A DNA stretch of 64,000 nucleotides from Cedecea davisae DSM 4568. GTDB taxonomy: Bacteria > Pseudomonadota > Gammaproteobacteria > Enterobacterales > Enterobacteriaceae. Within the stretch, counting starts at the first letter, position 1, and each line of letters opens with the position of its first letter. Below are positions 9,029 through 18,539 of the stretch, piece by piece. The position numbers and the translations under genes are program-made. The notes under the pieces were generated by a model. That model worked only from the letters and a program-made list of their open reading frames with translations, was not told where the DNA came from and did no database searches. The stretch spans positions 1,366,031 through 1,430,030 of the forward strand of contig NZ_KE161030.1 of the NCBI RefSeq assembly GCF_000412335.2. The letters are read 5' to 3'.

Positions 9029-10798
9029 ATGGATGATTTAACCCTGCGTTATTACGAAGCCGAGATGCGCTACCTGCGCGAAGCCGGGAAAGAGTTTGCC
9101 CGCGCCCATCCCGACCGTGCGGCCATGCTCAACCTGGATAAAACCGGAGCCCGTGACCCGTATGTTGAGCGCCTGTTCGAGGGCTTCGCCTTCCTGATGG
9201 GGCGCCTGCGTGAAAAGCTGGATGATGATCTGCCGGAACTGACTGAAGGGCTGGTGAGCCTGCTGTGGCCGCACTACATGCGAACCATCCCGTCGCTCTC
9301 CGTGGTGGCGTTCACGCCGGACTGGCGACAGCTGCGCAAAATGGAGGTGCTGGAAAACGGCTTCTCAGTGTTGTCGCGCCCGGTCGGTCCCGATAACACA
9401 GTCTGCCAGTACCGTACGACGCGTGAAGTGCCCCTCCAGCCGTTGCATTTGGCAGAAGCTCGCTTGCAAACGGAGCCGGATGGCCGTGCCGTCATTCGTC
9501 TGCGCTTTGAGTGCCCGGAAAAGGTGGACTGGTCGAAAGCCGGGATTGATAAGGTGGCCATTTATCTCGATGCCGACAGCCCGGTGGCCTCGGCACTCCA
9601 CCTTGCGCTGACTCGCCGGGTGCAGGCGATGTATGTTCGCCACGCGGAAACCCGTACAGAGCGGGTCCGCTTTGAGGGCTGGTGTAAACCGATGGGCTTT
9701 GATGACGCTGACCGCCTGTGGCCGAAAGGGGACTCAGCGTTTAGTGGCTACCAGCTGCTGCTGGAGTATTTCAGCTACCGCGAAAAGTTTATGTTCGTGG
9801 AACTTAAAGGTCTGGAGTTTGCAGGGCTGAGTCAGAAAACCACCTGGTTTGAGACCGATATCGTGCTCGACGGCAGCTGGCCATCTGACATGCCGTTTGA
9901 GACCGACAACTTCCGTCTGCACTGCGCGCCGGTGATTAACCTGTTCACACTGGAAGCCGATCCGCTAACGCCCGATCCACTGCAAAACGAATACCGGCTG
10001 CGCCCGATGCGCGTGCAGGACGGGCACACCGAAATCTACAGCGTGGATTCCATTCACGGCGCGGTGAAAAACGGTAAACATCCGTATGTCCCGTTCACCA
10101 GTTTCCGCCACCGTGGCGGCATGATGCGCCACGACGCGCCGGAGCGTTACTTTCACATCCGCGTGAAGCGCGGCCCCTCCGGCCTGTATGACACCTGGCT
10201 TATCCTCGGTGGAAAGTCATTCGAGATGGAGCAACTGTCGCAGGTCCCTGAGTCGCTTTCCATCCGCATCACCGGTACCAACGGCCAGCTACCTCGCCGC
10301 TCACTTGAAAGTACCCTGCTTGACCGGGTGGTGAAGGCGGGAAAAGTGCCGGTCAGAGTCCTGAACCTGAAGGTGCCGACCCTCCCGCTCTATCCGCCGG
10401 CAAATGACCGCTTCCACTGGCGGGTGATGAGCCATCTGGGCTCAAGTTTCTTAAGCATGATGGATAACCCGGAGGTGCTGCGCGGGACACTGGCGCTGTA
10501 TGACTGGACCGACGATGAGATGAACCGTCGTCGCCTGGAGGCGATTGTGGCAGTGAAGCACACCCTTATTCGTCGCTTTGAGAAGGGCTTTATGCTGCGT
10601 GGGGTGGACATTGAAATAACCCTCAATGCCGATAACTTTGCCGGTGAGGGCGATGTCACCCTGTTCGGGGAAATGTTGCACCGCTTCTTTGCACTCTATG
10701 CCGATGTGCACCTCTTTAACCAACTGACGCTGGTACTACAGCCGACAGGGAAACGACTGCGATGGAAAGAGAATCACAGCCAGCACATTCCGGGCTGA
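9029..10798 (+). CDS. tssF: T6SS baseplate subunit TssF
   Basis: A 589-residue protein with the family's typical opening (LRYYEAEMRYLREAGKEFA, then DPYVERLFEGFAFLMGRLREKLDDDLPELTEGLVSLLWPHY), the usual length and a C-terminal domain with LFGEMLHRFFALYADVHLFN. TssF with TssG, TssE and TssK builds the cytoplasmic baseplate wedges around VgrG. It follows tssM after 98 nt and overlaps the start of tssG by 37 nt, so these genes are co-transcribed and coupled. Confidence 0.96.
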   Translation: MDDLTLRYYEAEMRYLREAGKEFARAHPDRAAMLNLDKTGARDPYVERLFEGFAFLMGRLREKLDDDLPELTEGLVSLLWPHYMRTIPSLSVVAFTPDWRQLRKMEVLENGFSVLSRPVGPDNTVCQYRTTREVPLQPLHLAEARLQTEPDGRAVIRLRFECPEKVDWSKAGIDKVAIYLDADSPVASALHLALTRRVQAMYVRHAETRTERVRFEGWCKPMGFDDADRLWPKGDSAFSGYQLLLEYFSYREKFMFVELKGLEFAGLSQKTTWFETDIVLDGSWPSDMPFETDNFRLHCAPVINLFTLEADPLTPDPLQNEYRLRPMRVQDGHTEIYSVDSIHGAVKNGKHPYVPFTSFRHRGGMMRHDAPERYFHIRVKRGPSGLYDTWLILGGKSFEMEQLSQVPESLSIRITGTNGQLPRRSLESTLLDRVVKAGKVPVRVLNLKVPTLPLYPPANDRFHWRVMSHLGSSFLSMMDNPEVLRGTLALYDWTDDEMNRRRLEAIVAVKHTLIRRFEKGFMLRGVDIEITLNADNFAGEGDVTLFGEMLHRFFALYADVHLFNQLTLVLQPTGKRLRWKENHSQHIPG

Positions 10799-11841
10799 CA
10801 GAGGCGCTTCGCGACGATATCTGGCGGGTTAATTTCTATCGCTTCTGCCAGTTGCTGGAGCAGGAAAATCCGCAGGCACCGAAGCTTGGCAGTACCGAGA
10901 AACTCTCGGTCGATCCTGTACGTTTTCGCCCGTGGCCGGGAATGGGGTTTCCGGTAAGCGAACTGAAGGCGGCCGAAACCGACGAAGGCCACCCGGACCT
11001 GCCGCCGACGGTGCGCACCACGTTCCTCGGGATGTACGGTGTGGATTCTCCGCTGCCGACAACCTACCTCGATGATATTGCGCAACGCCGGGAAGGGCAT
11101 GAAGCCACCACCGCGTTTCTCGATATCTTCAGCCACCGCATCCACACCCAGTATTACCGTATCTGGCGCAAGTACGCCTGGCCGGCAACCTTTGAGGCGG
11201 GCGGCCACGATGCAACATCACAGTGCCTGCTGGGGCTGGTCGGACTTGGTATTCCGGGCACCGCAGAGCAGGTGGCTACTCCGGTGTCCCGCTTTCTGGC
11301 GCTGCTGGGCACCATGCGTCTGCCGACCCGTAACGCCGAAGGCATTCGCCAACTGGTGAGTCTGCTGGCCCCGGAGACCCGTGCCACCGTTATCAGCCCG
11401 GATCCGGTAAAGGTTCCCGTCGCAAAGCGCAGCGGGCTCGGCAAAGCCAACCGGGTATCTCTGTCACAGCGCGCCACGCTAGGCAAAACCGGCAAAGAGG
11501 CCTGTAGCCGCATCCTCCTTATGCTGGCGACTGACAACCTGCAAGAAGCGCAGAGTTGGTTGCCCGGTGGCCAGATACACACCGACCTGATGGTACTGCT
11601 GCGGGTATACATGGGTTACCGCTCCGATGTACGTCTTCGCCTTACGGTGCCGGTAAGTTGTCTGCCTGAACCGCGTCTGGGTAAGACCAACCGGGTACAG
11701 CTGGGCCGCACCGGCGTGCTGGGAATGAAGCGCGACCGCCCTGCGAAACGCAGCCATCTGACCGTGAGCCTTGGCTCTTATGAAGGTCTGGCTTGCGAAA
11801 CCCTGCCGCCGGCGGAGCCTGGCGGCTACCGTTTTGACTGA
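10762..11841 (+). CDS. tssG: T6SS baseplate subunit TssG
   Basis: A 359-residue protein beginning inside the end of tssF. It has the family's features: WRVNFYRFCQLLEQ near the N-terminus, FRPWPGMGFPVSEL, FLGMYGVDSPLPTTYLDDIAQR, FLDIFSHRIHTQYYRIWRKY, and C-terminal LGRTGVLGMKRDR. TssG forms the core of each baseplate wedge together with two TssF copies. The 37-nt overlap implies linked translation with tssF. Confidence 0.95.
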   Translation: MERESQPAHSGLTEALRDDIWRVNFYRFCQLLEQENPQAPKLGSTEKLSVDPVRFRPWPGMGFPVSELKAAETDEGHPDLPPTVRTTFLGMYGVDSPLPTTYLDDIAQRREGHEATTAFLDIFSHRIHTQYYRIWRKYAWPATFEAGGHDATSQCLLGLVGLGIPGTAEQVATPVSRFLALLGTMRLPTRNAEGIRQLVSLLAPETRATVISPDPVKVPVAKRSGLGKANRVSLSQRATLGKTGKEACSRILLMLATDNLQEAQSWLPGGQIHTDLMVLLRVYMGYRSDVRLRLTVPVSCLPEPRLGKTNRVQLGRTGVLGMKRDRPAKRSHLTVSLGSYEGLACETLPPAEPGGYRFD

Positions 11842-11910
11842 AGTATCTGACTTCAACATCCAGCACATTTAACACGCCCCTGTTTCTGAAAGCCGAAAAG
11901 GACTCCACGA

Positions 11911-12438
11911 ATGACTTTCGCTTCCCTGTCGCGCAGTGCCGCACTGATGCTGCTCTGTTCCCTGTTGACCGCATGTGGCCTGACTCAGGCCGTGTCGGAT
12001 GGCGCGGTCAACGCAACTAAAGCCCTCTTCTACAAAAAAATAAAAGTGCTGCATCTGGATTTTGAACCCCGCTCGGCCATCAATGCCGATGAGGCGCAGA
12101 TCCCGCTTGCCACCATGATGCAGGTGTACCAGCTTAAGGACCGCCAGAAGGTGGATGCGGCGGACTACCAGGAGTTGCTACGCGATGCGGATAACACCCT
12201 TAAAGAAGACATCGTTGCCAGCAAGTCGCTACTGGTGATGCCCAAAGGCAGCGTAACCCTGAATATGCCAATGAATGAAGAGGCGAAATTTGTGGCGGTG
12301 GTGGGGCTGTTCAATCGTCCGGATATCCTTAACAACACCTGGAAGCTGGTGCTGAGTCTCGATGACCTCGACCCGGACAAGCCGCGCACCATCCAGCTCA
12401 ACAGCACCGGGCTGACCCTGGTCACGGTGAAGGAGTAA
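11911..12438 (+). CDS. tssJ: T6SS outer-membrane lipoprotein TssJ
   Basis: A 175-residue protein with a lipoprotein signal ending in LLTAC; Cys 22 is the predicted lipidated residue. The rest is a single domain of the size and pattern expected of TssJ (transthyretin-like sandwich), including LATMMQVYQLKDRQKVDAADY and VAVVGLFNRPD. TssJ anchors the TssM periplasmic domain to the outer membrane. An AAGGA ribosome-binding site precedes the ATG, and vgrG starts 4 nt after the stop. Confidence 0.93.
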   Translation: MTFASLSRSAALMLLCSLLTACGLTQAVSDGAVNATKALFYKKIKVLHLDFEPRSAINADEAQIPLATMMQVYQLKDRQKVDAADYQELLRDADNTLKEDIVASKSLLVMPKGSVTLNMPMNEEAKFVAVVGLFNRPDILNNTWKLVLSLDDLDPDKPRTIQLNSTGLTLVTVKE

Positions 12439-12442
12439 TGCT

Positions 12443-15007
12443 ATGGATACAATCCCGGATAATTGGCAGGGGCTATTTGACGGACAGACCCGCTACCGCC
12501 TTGAGATTAACGACAGCGTCCTGAAGCCGGATGTGCTGAACTTCCGCGGACGTGAAACGCTCAATGCGCCGTTCGAATGGCGCATTGAATTCACCACGAC
12601 ACAGAAAGATATCAGTCGCCGGGATGCGATGTTGAAGTATGCCACCCTCAGCATGCTCAGTGGCAGGGTCGTGCAGGGCATCATCACCGGCTTTGAGCAC
12701 CTCCAGGAGACCGTTGACCAGACGCATTTTGCCGTAACGCTTTCCTCGCGCCTGGCGTTGCTCGCTCACACCCGTCGCTGTGCGGTGTACCAGAATGTCT
12801 CCGTACCAGAGCTAGTGGAGCGGGTACTGCGCAACCACGGGCTGGAAGGGTCGGATTTTGAATTTCGGCTGGAACGGGCCTATCCAGTACGTGAACTGAT
12901 TACCCAGTGGCGGGAGACCGACCTGCAGTTTATCCAGCGAATCCTGGCCGGAGACGGTATCTGGTTCCGCACCGGGGTCAACATCACCACCGGGCTGGAT
13001 ACGGTGACGTTTGCCGACAGCCAGCTGCACTATCAGTTTGGTGTGCAGCTGCCGTACCGTGAGCCTTCTGCTCTTCATGATGGCGCGGTTGAAGCCGTAT
13101 GGGATGCCAGAGTGTGGCACCACACCGTCACCGGTAGCGTGGCCATGCGGGATTACAACTATCGCACCGCCAGCACGCCAATGGATGCGACCGCAAGCGT
13201 CAGAAATGAAGCTGCCACCATCGGTGAGCACTACCGCTATGCGGCCCCGTACCGCGAAGCGGGCGATGACACCACCTCTGAACCGGAAACCGAAAGCGGA
13301 GCCTTTTACGCCCGCATTCAACATGAGCACGCCCTTAATAATGCCATCCGTCTGCATCTCTTCAGCAATGCCAGCCACCTGACGCCGGGGATGGTGCTGG
13401 AGACCGGAGACAGTGACACACCGGAGCTGAAAGAGGGGATGGTGATTACGCTCACCACCTTCCGGGCGGCTCGTGATACCCGTCTGCATGTCTCCGTCTG
13501 GGGCATGCCTTACAGCGAGCAGTCCTGCTTCAGACCAGAGCCAGCATCGCGCCCGTTAATTGCCGGCACGCTGACCGCTCGCGTTGAAAGCGATGAGAAG
13601 AGTGCGCTTTATGCCCATCTTGATGAGATGGGTCGCTACCGGGTGAAGCTGGACTTCAGCCGTGAAGACGCCGAACAGGGCCATAACTACCTGTGGATAC
13701 GACAGGCCAAACCCTACGCCGGAGAAACCTGGGGCTGGCACACGCCGCTGATTGACGGCACGGAAGTGGGGGTTGCCTTTGATGGCGGTGACCCGGACCG
13801 CCCGTACATCGCCCATGCGTTCCATGACTCTGAACATCCGGATGTGGTCACCCGCGAAAACTGCAGCCAAAACATCCTGCGAACCGCGGGCCAGAACGAA
13901 CTGCGTATGGAAGACCAGCGCAAGAGTGAACATATCGCGCTCAGCACCCCGTTCGGGGCCACGGCACTGAACCAGGGCCACATCGTGGACATGGAGAACG
14001 AGCCGCGCGGAACCGGGTTTGAGCTGCGCACCGATGAGTTCGGGATCATTCGTGTGGCGAAAGGGCTGCTTATCACTGCCGATGGCAAAGTGCACGGCGA
14101 AGGCGATGTGCTTGATATGGATCTGGCACTCCAGGAGATTGAGGCCGTCCGCGAACAAATCGAGGGACTGGCCAGCGCCGCTCGACAGGCGAAAGCCCTG
14201 GAAGCCGATATCGCCAGCCAGCAGGTGATGTTCGCTACACGTCTGAAAACCCTCAATAAGATGATCCACTTCTCAGCACCTGAGGGGATGGCTTTTACCA
14301 GCGCTGAGCATCTACAGCTGGCGGCCGCAGACAATCTCGCCCTGAATGCGGGCGGGAATATCAGCCTCGGTGCTGAAGGGCATATCACCGGACTGGCAGG
14401 CGACAGCGTGGGAATGTTTGCCCAATACGGCAAGCTGAGCCTGATTTCGGCGCAGGGGCCGGTACAGTTTCAGGCGCAGAATGGCGTGATGCACCTGAGT
14501 GCCGAGCAGAAACTGACTCTTATCTCTGCAACAGAGATGCTGCTGGCCGGTAAGAAGCGGATACGGCTGGTGGGGGGCGGGAGCTCCATCCTTATTGAAC
14601 AAGGAAAAATAAAGTACGAGACCGCAGGGACTTACACCCGCAAGGCTCGCCGGCTGGATACGGAAGGCGGTGCTGCGCAGACTCCGGACGTGCCGTGGCT
14701 GCCTGATCCGCTGAAAGACCCCAATGATGCACTAATGCAGTATCTCTACCATGATGACACGCCGGTGGTTGGTGCACCGTTTACCGCAACACTTGCGGAC
14801 GGTTCTGTGCGTACCGGTAGCCTCGATGGGGCTGGCTACCTGCATCTTGACACTATACCTGACGGCCCAATGACTGTTGAGATGGGGCCGGATGTGCGGG
14901 GTTATTTACGAAAAAACAACAGGGATAATCAGCAGTTTATCGGTTCCTCAGCGAGTGAGTCCGACATTGACGCCCTGATAATGAAACACAGCGGAGGTGT
15001 GGAATGA
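12443..15007 (+). CDS. vgrG: VgrG/TssI spike protein with transthyretin-like C-terminal adaptor
   Basis: An 854-residue VgrG: gp27-like N-terminal region (FEWRIEFTT, SRLALLAHTRRCAVYQNVSVPELVERVLRNHGLEG, QWRETDLQFIQRILAGDGIWF), a gp5 OB-fold region (RYRVKLDFSREDAEQGHNYLW; DRPYIAHAFHDSEHPDVV), a repetitive beta-helix/DUF2345-type needle (residues ~590-720), and an extension of ~120 residues. The extension contains PVVGAPFTATLADGSVRTG followed by GYLHLDTIPDGPMTV, which looks like a transthyretin (TTR) fold; in other T6SSs such VgrG domains bind cargo effectors. The effector gene overlaps the stop, so cargo loading through this tail is the natural inference. Strong RBS (GAAGGAG). Confidence 0.95.
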   Translation: MDTIPDNWQGLFDGQTRYRLEINDSVLKPDVLNFRGRETLNAPFEWRIEFTTTQKDISRRDAMLKYATLSMLSGRVVQGIITGFEHLQETVDQTHFAVTLSSRLALLAHTRRCAVYQNVSVPELVERVLRNHGLEGSDFEFRLERAYPVRELITQWRETDLQFIQRILAGDGIWFRTGVNITTGLDTVTFADSQLHYQFGVQLPYREPSALHDGAVEAVWDARVWHHTVTGSVAMRDYNYRTASTPMDATASVRNEAATIGEHYRYAAPYREAGDDTTSEPETESGAFYARIQHEHALNNAIRLHLFSNASHLTPGMVLETGDSDTPELKEGMVITLTTFRAARDTRLHVSVWGMPYSEQSCFRPEPASRPLIAGTLTARVESDEKSALYAHLDEMGRYRVKLDFSREDAEQGHNYLWIRQAKPYAGETWGWHTPLIDGTEVGVAFDGGDPDRPYIAHAFHDSEHPDVVTRENCSQNILRTAGQNELRMEDQRKSEHIALSTPFGATALNQGHIVDMENEPRGTGFELRTDEFGIIRVAKGLLITADGKVHGEGDVLDMDLALQEIEAVREQIEGLASAARQAKALEADIASQQVMFATRLKTLNKMIHFSAPEGMAFTSAEHLQLAAADNLALNAGGNISLGAEGHITGLAGDSVGMFAQYGKLSLISAQGPVQFQAQNGVMHLSAEQKLTLISATEMLLAGKKRIRLVGGGSSILIEQGKIKYETAGTYTRKARRLDTEGGAAQTPDVPWLPDPLKDPNDALMQYLYHDDTPVVGAPFTATLADGSVRTGSLDGAGYLHLDTIPDGPMTVEMGPDVRGYLRKNNRDNQQFIGSSASESDIDALIMKHSGGVE

Positions 15008-16557
15008 GTATGCCGGGCGTTGCGTGGTTTAAAGAAACCAGCCTGGAAACCAGCCAGTGGATTTGGGGAACGCTTCAGGGGGCGTTCAATGAAAAACAGA
15101 CCATCGGGCAAGTTATTACCGATGCCGCCATCGGAATGATCCCCGTAGTTGGCGATGTGACAGCGGTGCGTGATTTGCTGGCCGTGTCGATTGGCTTGAT
15201 TAATGAGCCCAAAAAGCGCGAAAACACCACCGAATGGGTGTTTTTGGTGATCCTGCTGTTTGCGCTGATCCCGGTGATTGGTGGTGTGATAAAAGGTGTC
15301 GGACGCCTGGCCCTGCGTGTAACTACAAAAGCGGCAGAAAATGTGGAAACACTCGCCGAGGTGGTTAAGTATCTGAACCGCGTTGGCGAAGGCGATGCGG
15401 TGAAATGGCTGAATAAACTGAATGTTGTTGAATATCAGGCGCGGCTGATTGAGAAAATGCGTGATTTTTGCGACACGATGATCACCGCAATTAATCAGAT
15501 CCTGAAGGCCCGGGTCGGAAGAATGCTGCCAGATAAATGGCAGGCGGACTTACTTCGGGTACGGGATGGATTTGCTGCCCTTAAACCACTGGCTTCCAGG
15601 ATGATCCCGCAGGCGCTGAAAGAGCTGGATGCGAAACTGCGGGTGTTGCAGGCGCTGGTATATAAAGGTGAAATCCATACGGTGGCAACGGGTAAGGGCA
15701 GGGCTGAAGTGCGGCGTGAAGCGGAAGCCTATCTTATCGAGCGCCCGTTACGGGAAGCGCCGAAGCAGGGCACGCGTTTTCCGAGTCTTCATGCTGAGGA
15801 GTTTCACCAAGGTAGACTCCAGCGTAAATATTTGAAGGCGGGGTATCCGAATATCGTTAGTTGGAAAGGAGAAAGCCCTGCATTCGTTAAAGGACAGCAG
15901 GTCTTTACTGATATAGCTTCTTTCAGCGGTGAAATTATCGCTAAAAGCGCCCGGGAGATGGCGGGCAGTACTATCTATCGCGCTTTTGGCAATGAGACGC
16001 AGTTGGCCACAAATCCCGGTGGCTCCTGGGCGGCAGGGGGATTCTGGGGCTACCAGAAAGTACCAGGCAGTGCAGAAGAGTGGCGGCAGCTATCGGCGGT
16101 GCTGGATGAGTGGAACGGCAACGGTTTTCTGGTGGTGCTGCATCTGCCGGAAGACCTTGCCATGCGGATGCCGGGCACTAATGCCTGGCATGGCAAGATT
16201 GCGGAACAGTTCGGGAGTGATATTCCCACTCAGTATCTGCAGGGCGGCGGTGAGCAGGTAATCATTAATCTGGATGAGATGCTGAAAAAAGAACTGAACC
16301 GTATCGGAGAGCAGGTTAAGGCGACAGGTCAGCCTACCAGCATTGAAATTAATGGCGTAAAGGCTGAGTTTTATCCCACTCATTGGAAGGACGTAGAGGG
16401 GACTTATGGTTATACCCGGCCGGAGGGCATTGAACCGCCGTACACCACATATAGCCGCGAACTGCATGACGATGAGCTACGCACCAAGGTAACGGGCAGA
16501 ACGATACTGAATGCCGCCCGGACTGAGCGGCAGACTACGACAGGAAGCGAACAATGA
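15004..16557 (+). CDS. VgrG-linked T6SS effector with ART/TNT-like C-terminal toxin region
   Basis: A 517-residue protein with a GGAGGTG ribosome-binding site; its ATG overlaps the vgrG stop. Residues ~1-105 hold GMIPVVGDVTAVRD and a hydrophobic stretch (TTEWVFLVILLFALIPVIGG), the usual N-terminal membrane/trafficking region of VgrG- or PAAR-delivered effectors. The middle is helical. The C-terminal ~200 residues contain YRAFG (Arg 326), SWAAGGFWG, SAEEWRQLSAVLDEWNGNGF and LQGGGEQ (Gln 418). The Arg...GGGxQ arrangement recalls ADP-ribosyltransferase-like toxins, including TNT-type NAD glycohydrolases, which use an Arg and a GGGTQ-type Gln; this is inference from motif memory. The immunity gene overlaps its stop. 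A degenerate copy of its C-terminus recurs at 18532-18818. Confidence 0.7.
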   Translation: MSMPGVAWFKETSLETSQWIWGTLQGAFNEKQTIGQVITDAAIGMIPVVGDVTAVRDLLAVSIGLINEPKKRENTTEWVFLVILLFALIPVIGGVIKGVGRLALRVTTKAAENVETLAEVVKYLNRVGEGDAVKWLNKLNVVEYQARLIEKMRDFCDTMITAINQILKARVGRMLPDKWQADLLRVRDGFAALKPLASRMIPQALKELDAKLRVLQALVYKGEIHTVATGKGRAEVRREAEAYLIERPLREAPKQGTRFPSLHAEEFHQGRLQRKYLKAGYPNIVSWKGESPAFVKGQQVFTDIASFSGEIIAKSAREMAGSTIYRAFGNETQLATNPGGSWAAGGFWGYQKVPGSAEEWRQLSAVLDEWNGNGFLVVLHLPEDLAMRMPGTNAWHGKIAEQFGSDIPTQYLQGGGEQVIINLDEMLKKELNRIGEQVKATGQPTSIEINGVKAEFYPTHWKDVEGTYGYTRPEGIEPPYTTYSRELHDDELRTKVTGRTILNAARTERQTTTGSEQ

Positions 16558-17690
16558 TGACTCTGGAAAAGAAATACCCGATGAGCGATGAACAGGTGCG
16601 TCGCAAGCTGTTCTGGCTGTTACAGCGGCTGAGCAGTTACACTCTGTGGCAGCGTAAACGGGATGCCTGGGCGTATTTTACCCAGCAGTATGAGCAGGCG
16701 TTAAAAACCTGGCCGGAGGAGATAACGAAGGGGTTCCACCCGAAGAGTATTATTCGAGCATATGATGCCCTGCGCCTTTACGATGAAGGATTACCGGAAC
16801 TGGCTGTGGGCAACCGGCAGGTATGGCAAATGAATACAGGTGAGTTCGATCAGCTTTTTCGGCCAGTTAGTTTAATAAGAACTTATTTTTACTGGCCCTG
16901 CCATAGTGAGCGAGGCGGGCAACGAGAGCCTTACCCACCAGAAATAGAAAATATTAATCAGTGGCGGGTTGCAGCAGAATACCGGGGCGATAATTTATTA
17001 TATCCGCCAGCAAATAATGTATGTAATATTTTTGATGCTGAATATTTATTAAACCCTAATAATTATATTTATAACTTAACTCAGCTGGCTTTCCCGGTAT
17101 TCCCGAAAAACCTCCCGTCCGTTCCTGAGCGCAGCGATATCATTATTAAAACCGATGACCCGGTGCCCTGCGACGGTATCTGGGAACCAGTAAAAATAGA
17201 GTATCACCATAAGTTACTGGTAATTAAAAACGGTATCAGTGGGTTTAAAAATCTTGGGGCTTATAACTATTTTATTCGCGGAATGAATGCGCCTCGTCAG
17301 GTGTATTACGATGTATTAATTGAAAGTGATACAGAAATGCTTGTCACTGACGATCCCATTCGATACCGCGACGTTCACTGGCGTCTGGTCTGGGAAGATA
17401 CTCGCTACTGTGACGGCATTATTCCGGATGAGTCAGAGTATTTTCTGGATGATGCTCCGGGTAAACGAATTACCTGCCAGACCGGCGAGCAATGCCCTCA
17501 TTCCGGGAAATGGTCCACGCTTGCCGGAGGACATCAGCAGTTTATTGATATTAAGACCGGTGTATTGATGCCGGAGGCCACGAAATATCAGAGTGATATG
17601 TATGTACCTGAAATAAAGTTCCCCGCAACATGGAGTCTTTTACATCGTGAAGACGGAGGCAGTGTTTATATAAAGTCGGAAGATAATTAG
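16554..17690 (+). CDS. Probable immunity protein to the preceding effector (Imm71/Imm72-like)
   Basis: A 378-residue cytoplasmic protein without signal peptide or membrane segment. Its ATG overlaps the effector stop, the classic effector-immunity arrangement. The N-terminal ~100 residues are predicted helical (VRRKLFWLLQRLSSYTLWQR). The C-terminus has TCQTGEQCPHSGKWSTLAGG, a Cys/Gly/Trp motif I associate with the Imm71/Imm72 polymorphic-toxin immunity families. Residues ~104-186 are AT-rich and diverge strongly from the second copy at 18815, whereas both flanks are nearly identical at the DNA level. A cytoplasmic immunity protein fits a cytoplasm-acting NAD-dependent toxin. The family name is from memory; the immunity role rests mainly on position. 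Confidence 0.7.
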   Translation: MMTLEKKYPMSDEQVRRKLFWLLQRLSSYTLWQRKRDAWAYFTQQYEQALKTWPEEITKGFHPKSIIRAYDALRLYDEGLPELAVGNRQVWQMNTGEFDQLFRPVSLIRTYFYWPCHSERGGQREPYPPEIENINQWRVAAEYRGDNLLYPPANNVCNIFDAEYLLNPNNYIYNLTQLAFPVFPKNLPSVPERSDIIIKTDDPVPCDGIWEPVKIEYHHKLLVIKNGISGFKNLGAYNYFIRGMNAPRQVYYDVLIESDTEMLVTDDPIRYRDVHWRLVWEDTRYCDGIIPDESEYFLDDAPGKRITCQTGEQCPHSGKWSTLAGGHQQFIDIKTGVLMPEATKYQSDMYVPEIKFPATWSLLHREDGGSVYIKSEDN

Positions 17691-17794
17691 ATATCTGGTT
17701 TTAGCTACAGGTAATGGGTTGGCTTTTTTACTGGCTGAAGGCGTATTAAAAGCCGGGAAAAGGGGGGATATCTCTGCCTGGCTGTCCAGCCTGG

Positions 17795-18118
17795 GCCGCT
17801 ACCGGGTGAAGCTGGACTTCAGCCGTGAAGACGCCGAACAGGGCCATAACTACCAGTGGATACGACAGGCCAAACCGTACGCCGGAGAAACCTGAGGCTG
17901 GCACACACCGCTGATTGACGGCACGGAAGTGGGGGGTGTTTTTGACGGTGGTGACCCGGACCGCCCGTATATTGCCTACGCGTTCCATGACTCTGAACAC
18001 CCGGATGTTGTCACCCGTGAAAACCAGCAGGCAGAACATCCTGAAAATGCTCCGCTTCTCAGCGCCTGAGGGGATAGCTTTACCAGTGCTGAGCATCTGC
18101 AACTCTCGGCAACCCAAT
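17795..18118 (+). pseudogene. vgrG remnant (two fused fragments)
   Basis: About 230 nt at 17795-18024 closely match vgrG 13630-13862 (the GRYRVKLDFSREDAEQGHNY segment). Immediately afterwards 18033-18118 matches vgrG around 13868-13880 and then 14261-14310 (the FSAPEGMAFTSAEHLQL segment), so about 380 nt between them is deleted. An in-frame TGA replaces a Trp codon at 17893-17895. It cannot encode a functional spike. It marks the left side of a decayed second vgrG-effector-immunity block. Confidence 0.9.
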
Positions 18119-18141
18119 TACAGATAGTGAGCAGAGGAAAT

Positions 18142-18539
18142 ATGGTGTCTGGGAAAAATAAAGAAATGCTATTAAATACTTCAATAGGAATTTTAGGGTG
18201 TTTTTTGTCATTGTGGTTCATCAGATTGGATACGAATTGTATATGAGCTACTTCACTCCACGTAGCCGAGGTGTCTCGCCAGGGTTTGTGATGCTATATA
18301 TGAGGTGCATTATTATCCCAGTGGTGTTTATCTCTTCTTTTATAAAGATTAAACATTCATTGATAATAACTAGTATAGCTATTATATATATGATTTATTC
18401 ATGGTACGAAACAAATCCTCTTAGAGTCGCTTTGATGTTTTTCTCATGCTCAGCCGGTTATGTATCCGTGATTATTAGTAGAGCAATTAAGAATATATTT
18501 ACAAAAAACACACAACCGAATCTGACACGAACTGGATGA
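18142..18539 (+). pseudogene. Frameshifted small membrane-protein gene (possible orphan immunity)
   Basis: ATG 18142 has a good ribosome-binding site (AGAGGAAAT) and encodes MVSGKNKEMLLNTSIGILGC followed by FLSLWFIRLD, but stops at 18244-18246. Another frame, open from about 18198 to 18539, continues as a membrane protein with at least three hydrophobic segments (MLYMRCIIIPVVFISSF; SLIITSIAIIYMIYSW; VALMFFSCSAGYVSVIIS). A single indel near 18225-18245 would join them into a ~130-residue polytopic protein. It is very AT-rich compared with its surroundings and lies between vgrG and effector remnants. An immunity protein for a membrane-active toxin is one guess. Alternatively the 113-residue ORF at 18198-18539 is itself expressed. 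Confidence 0.5.
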
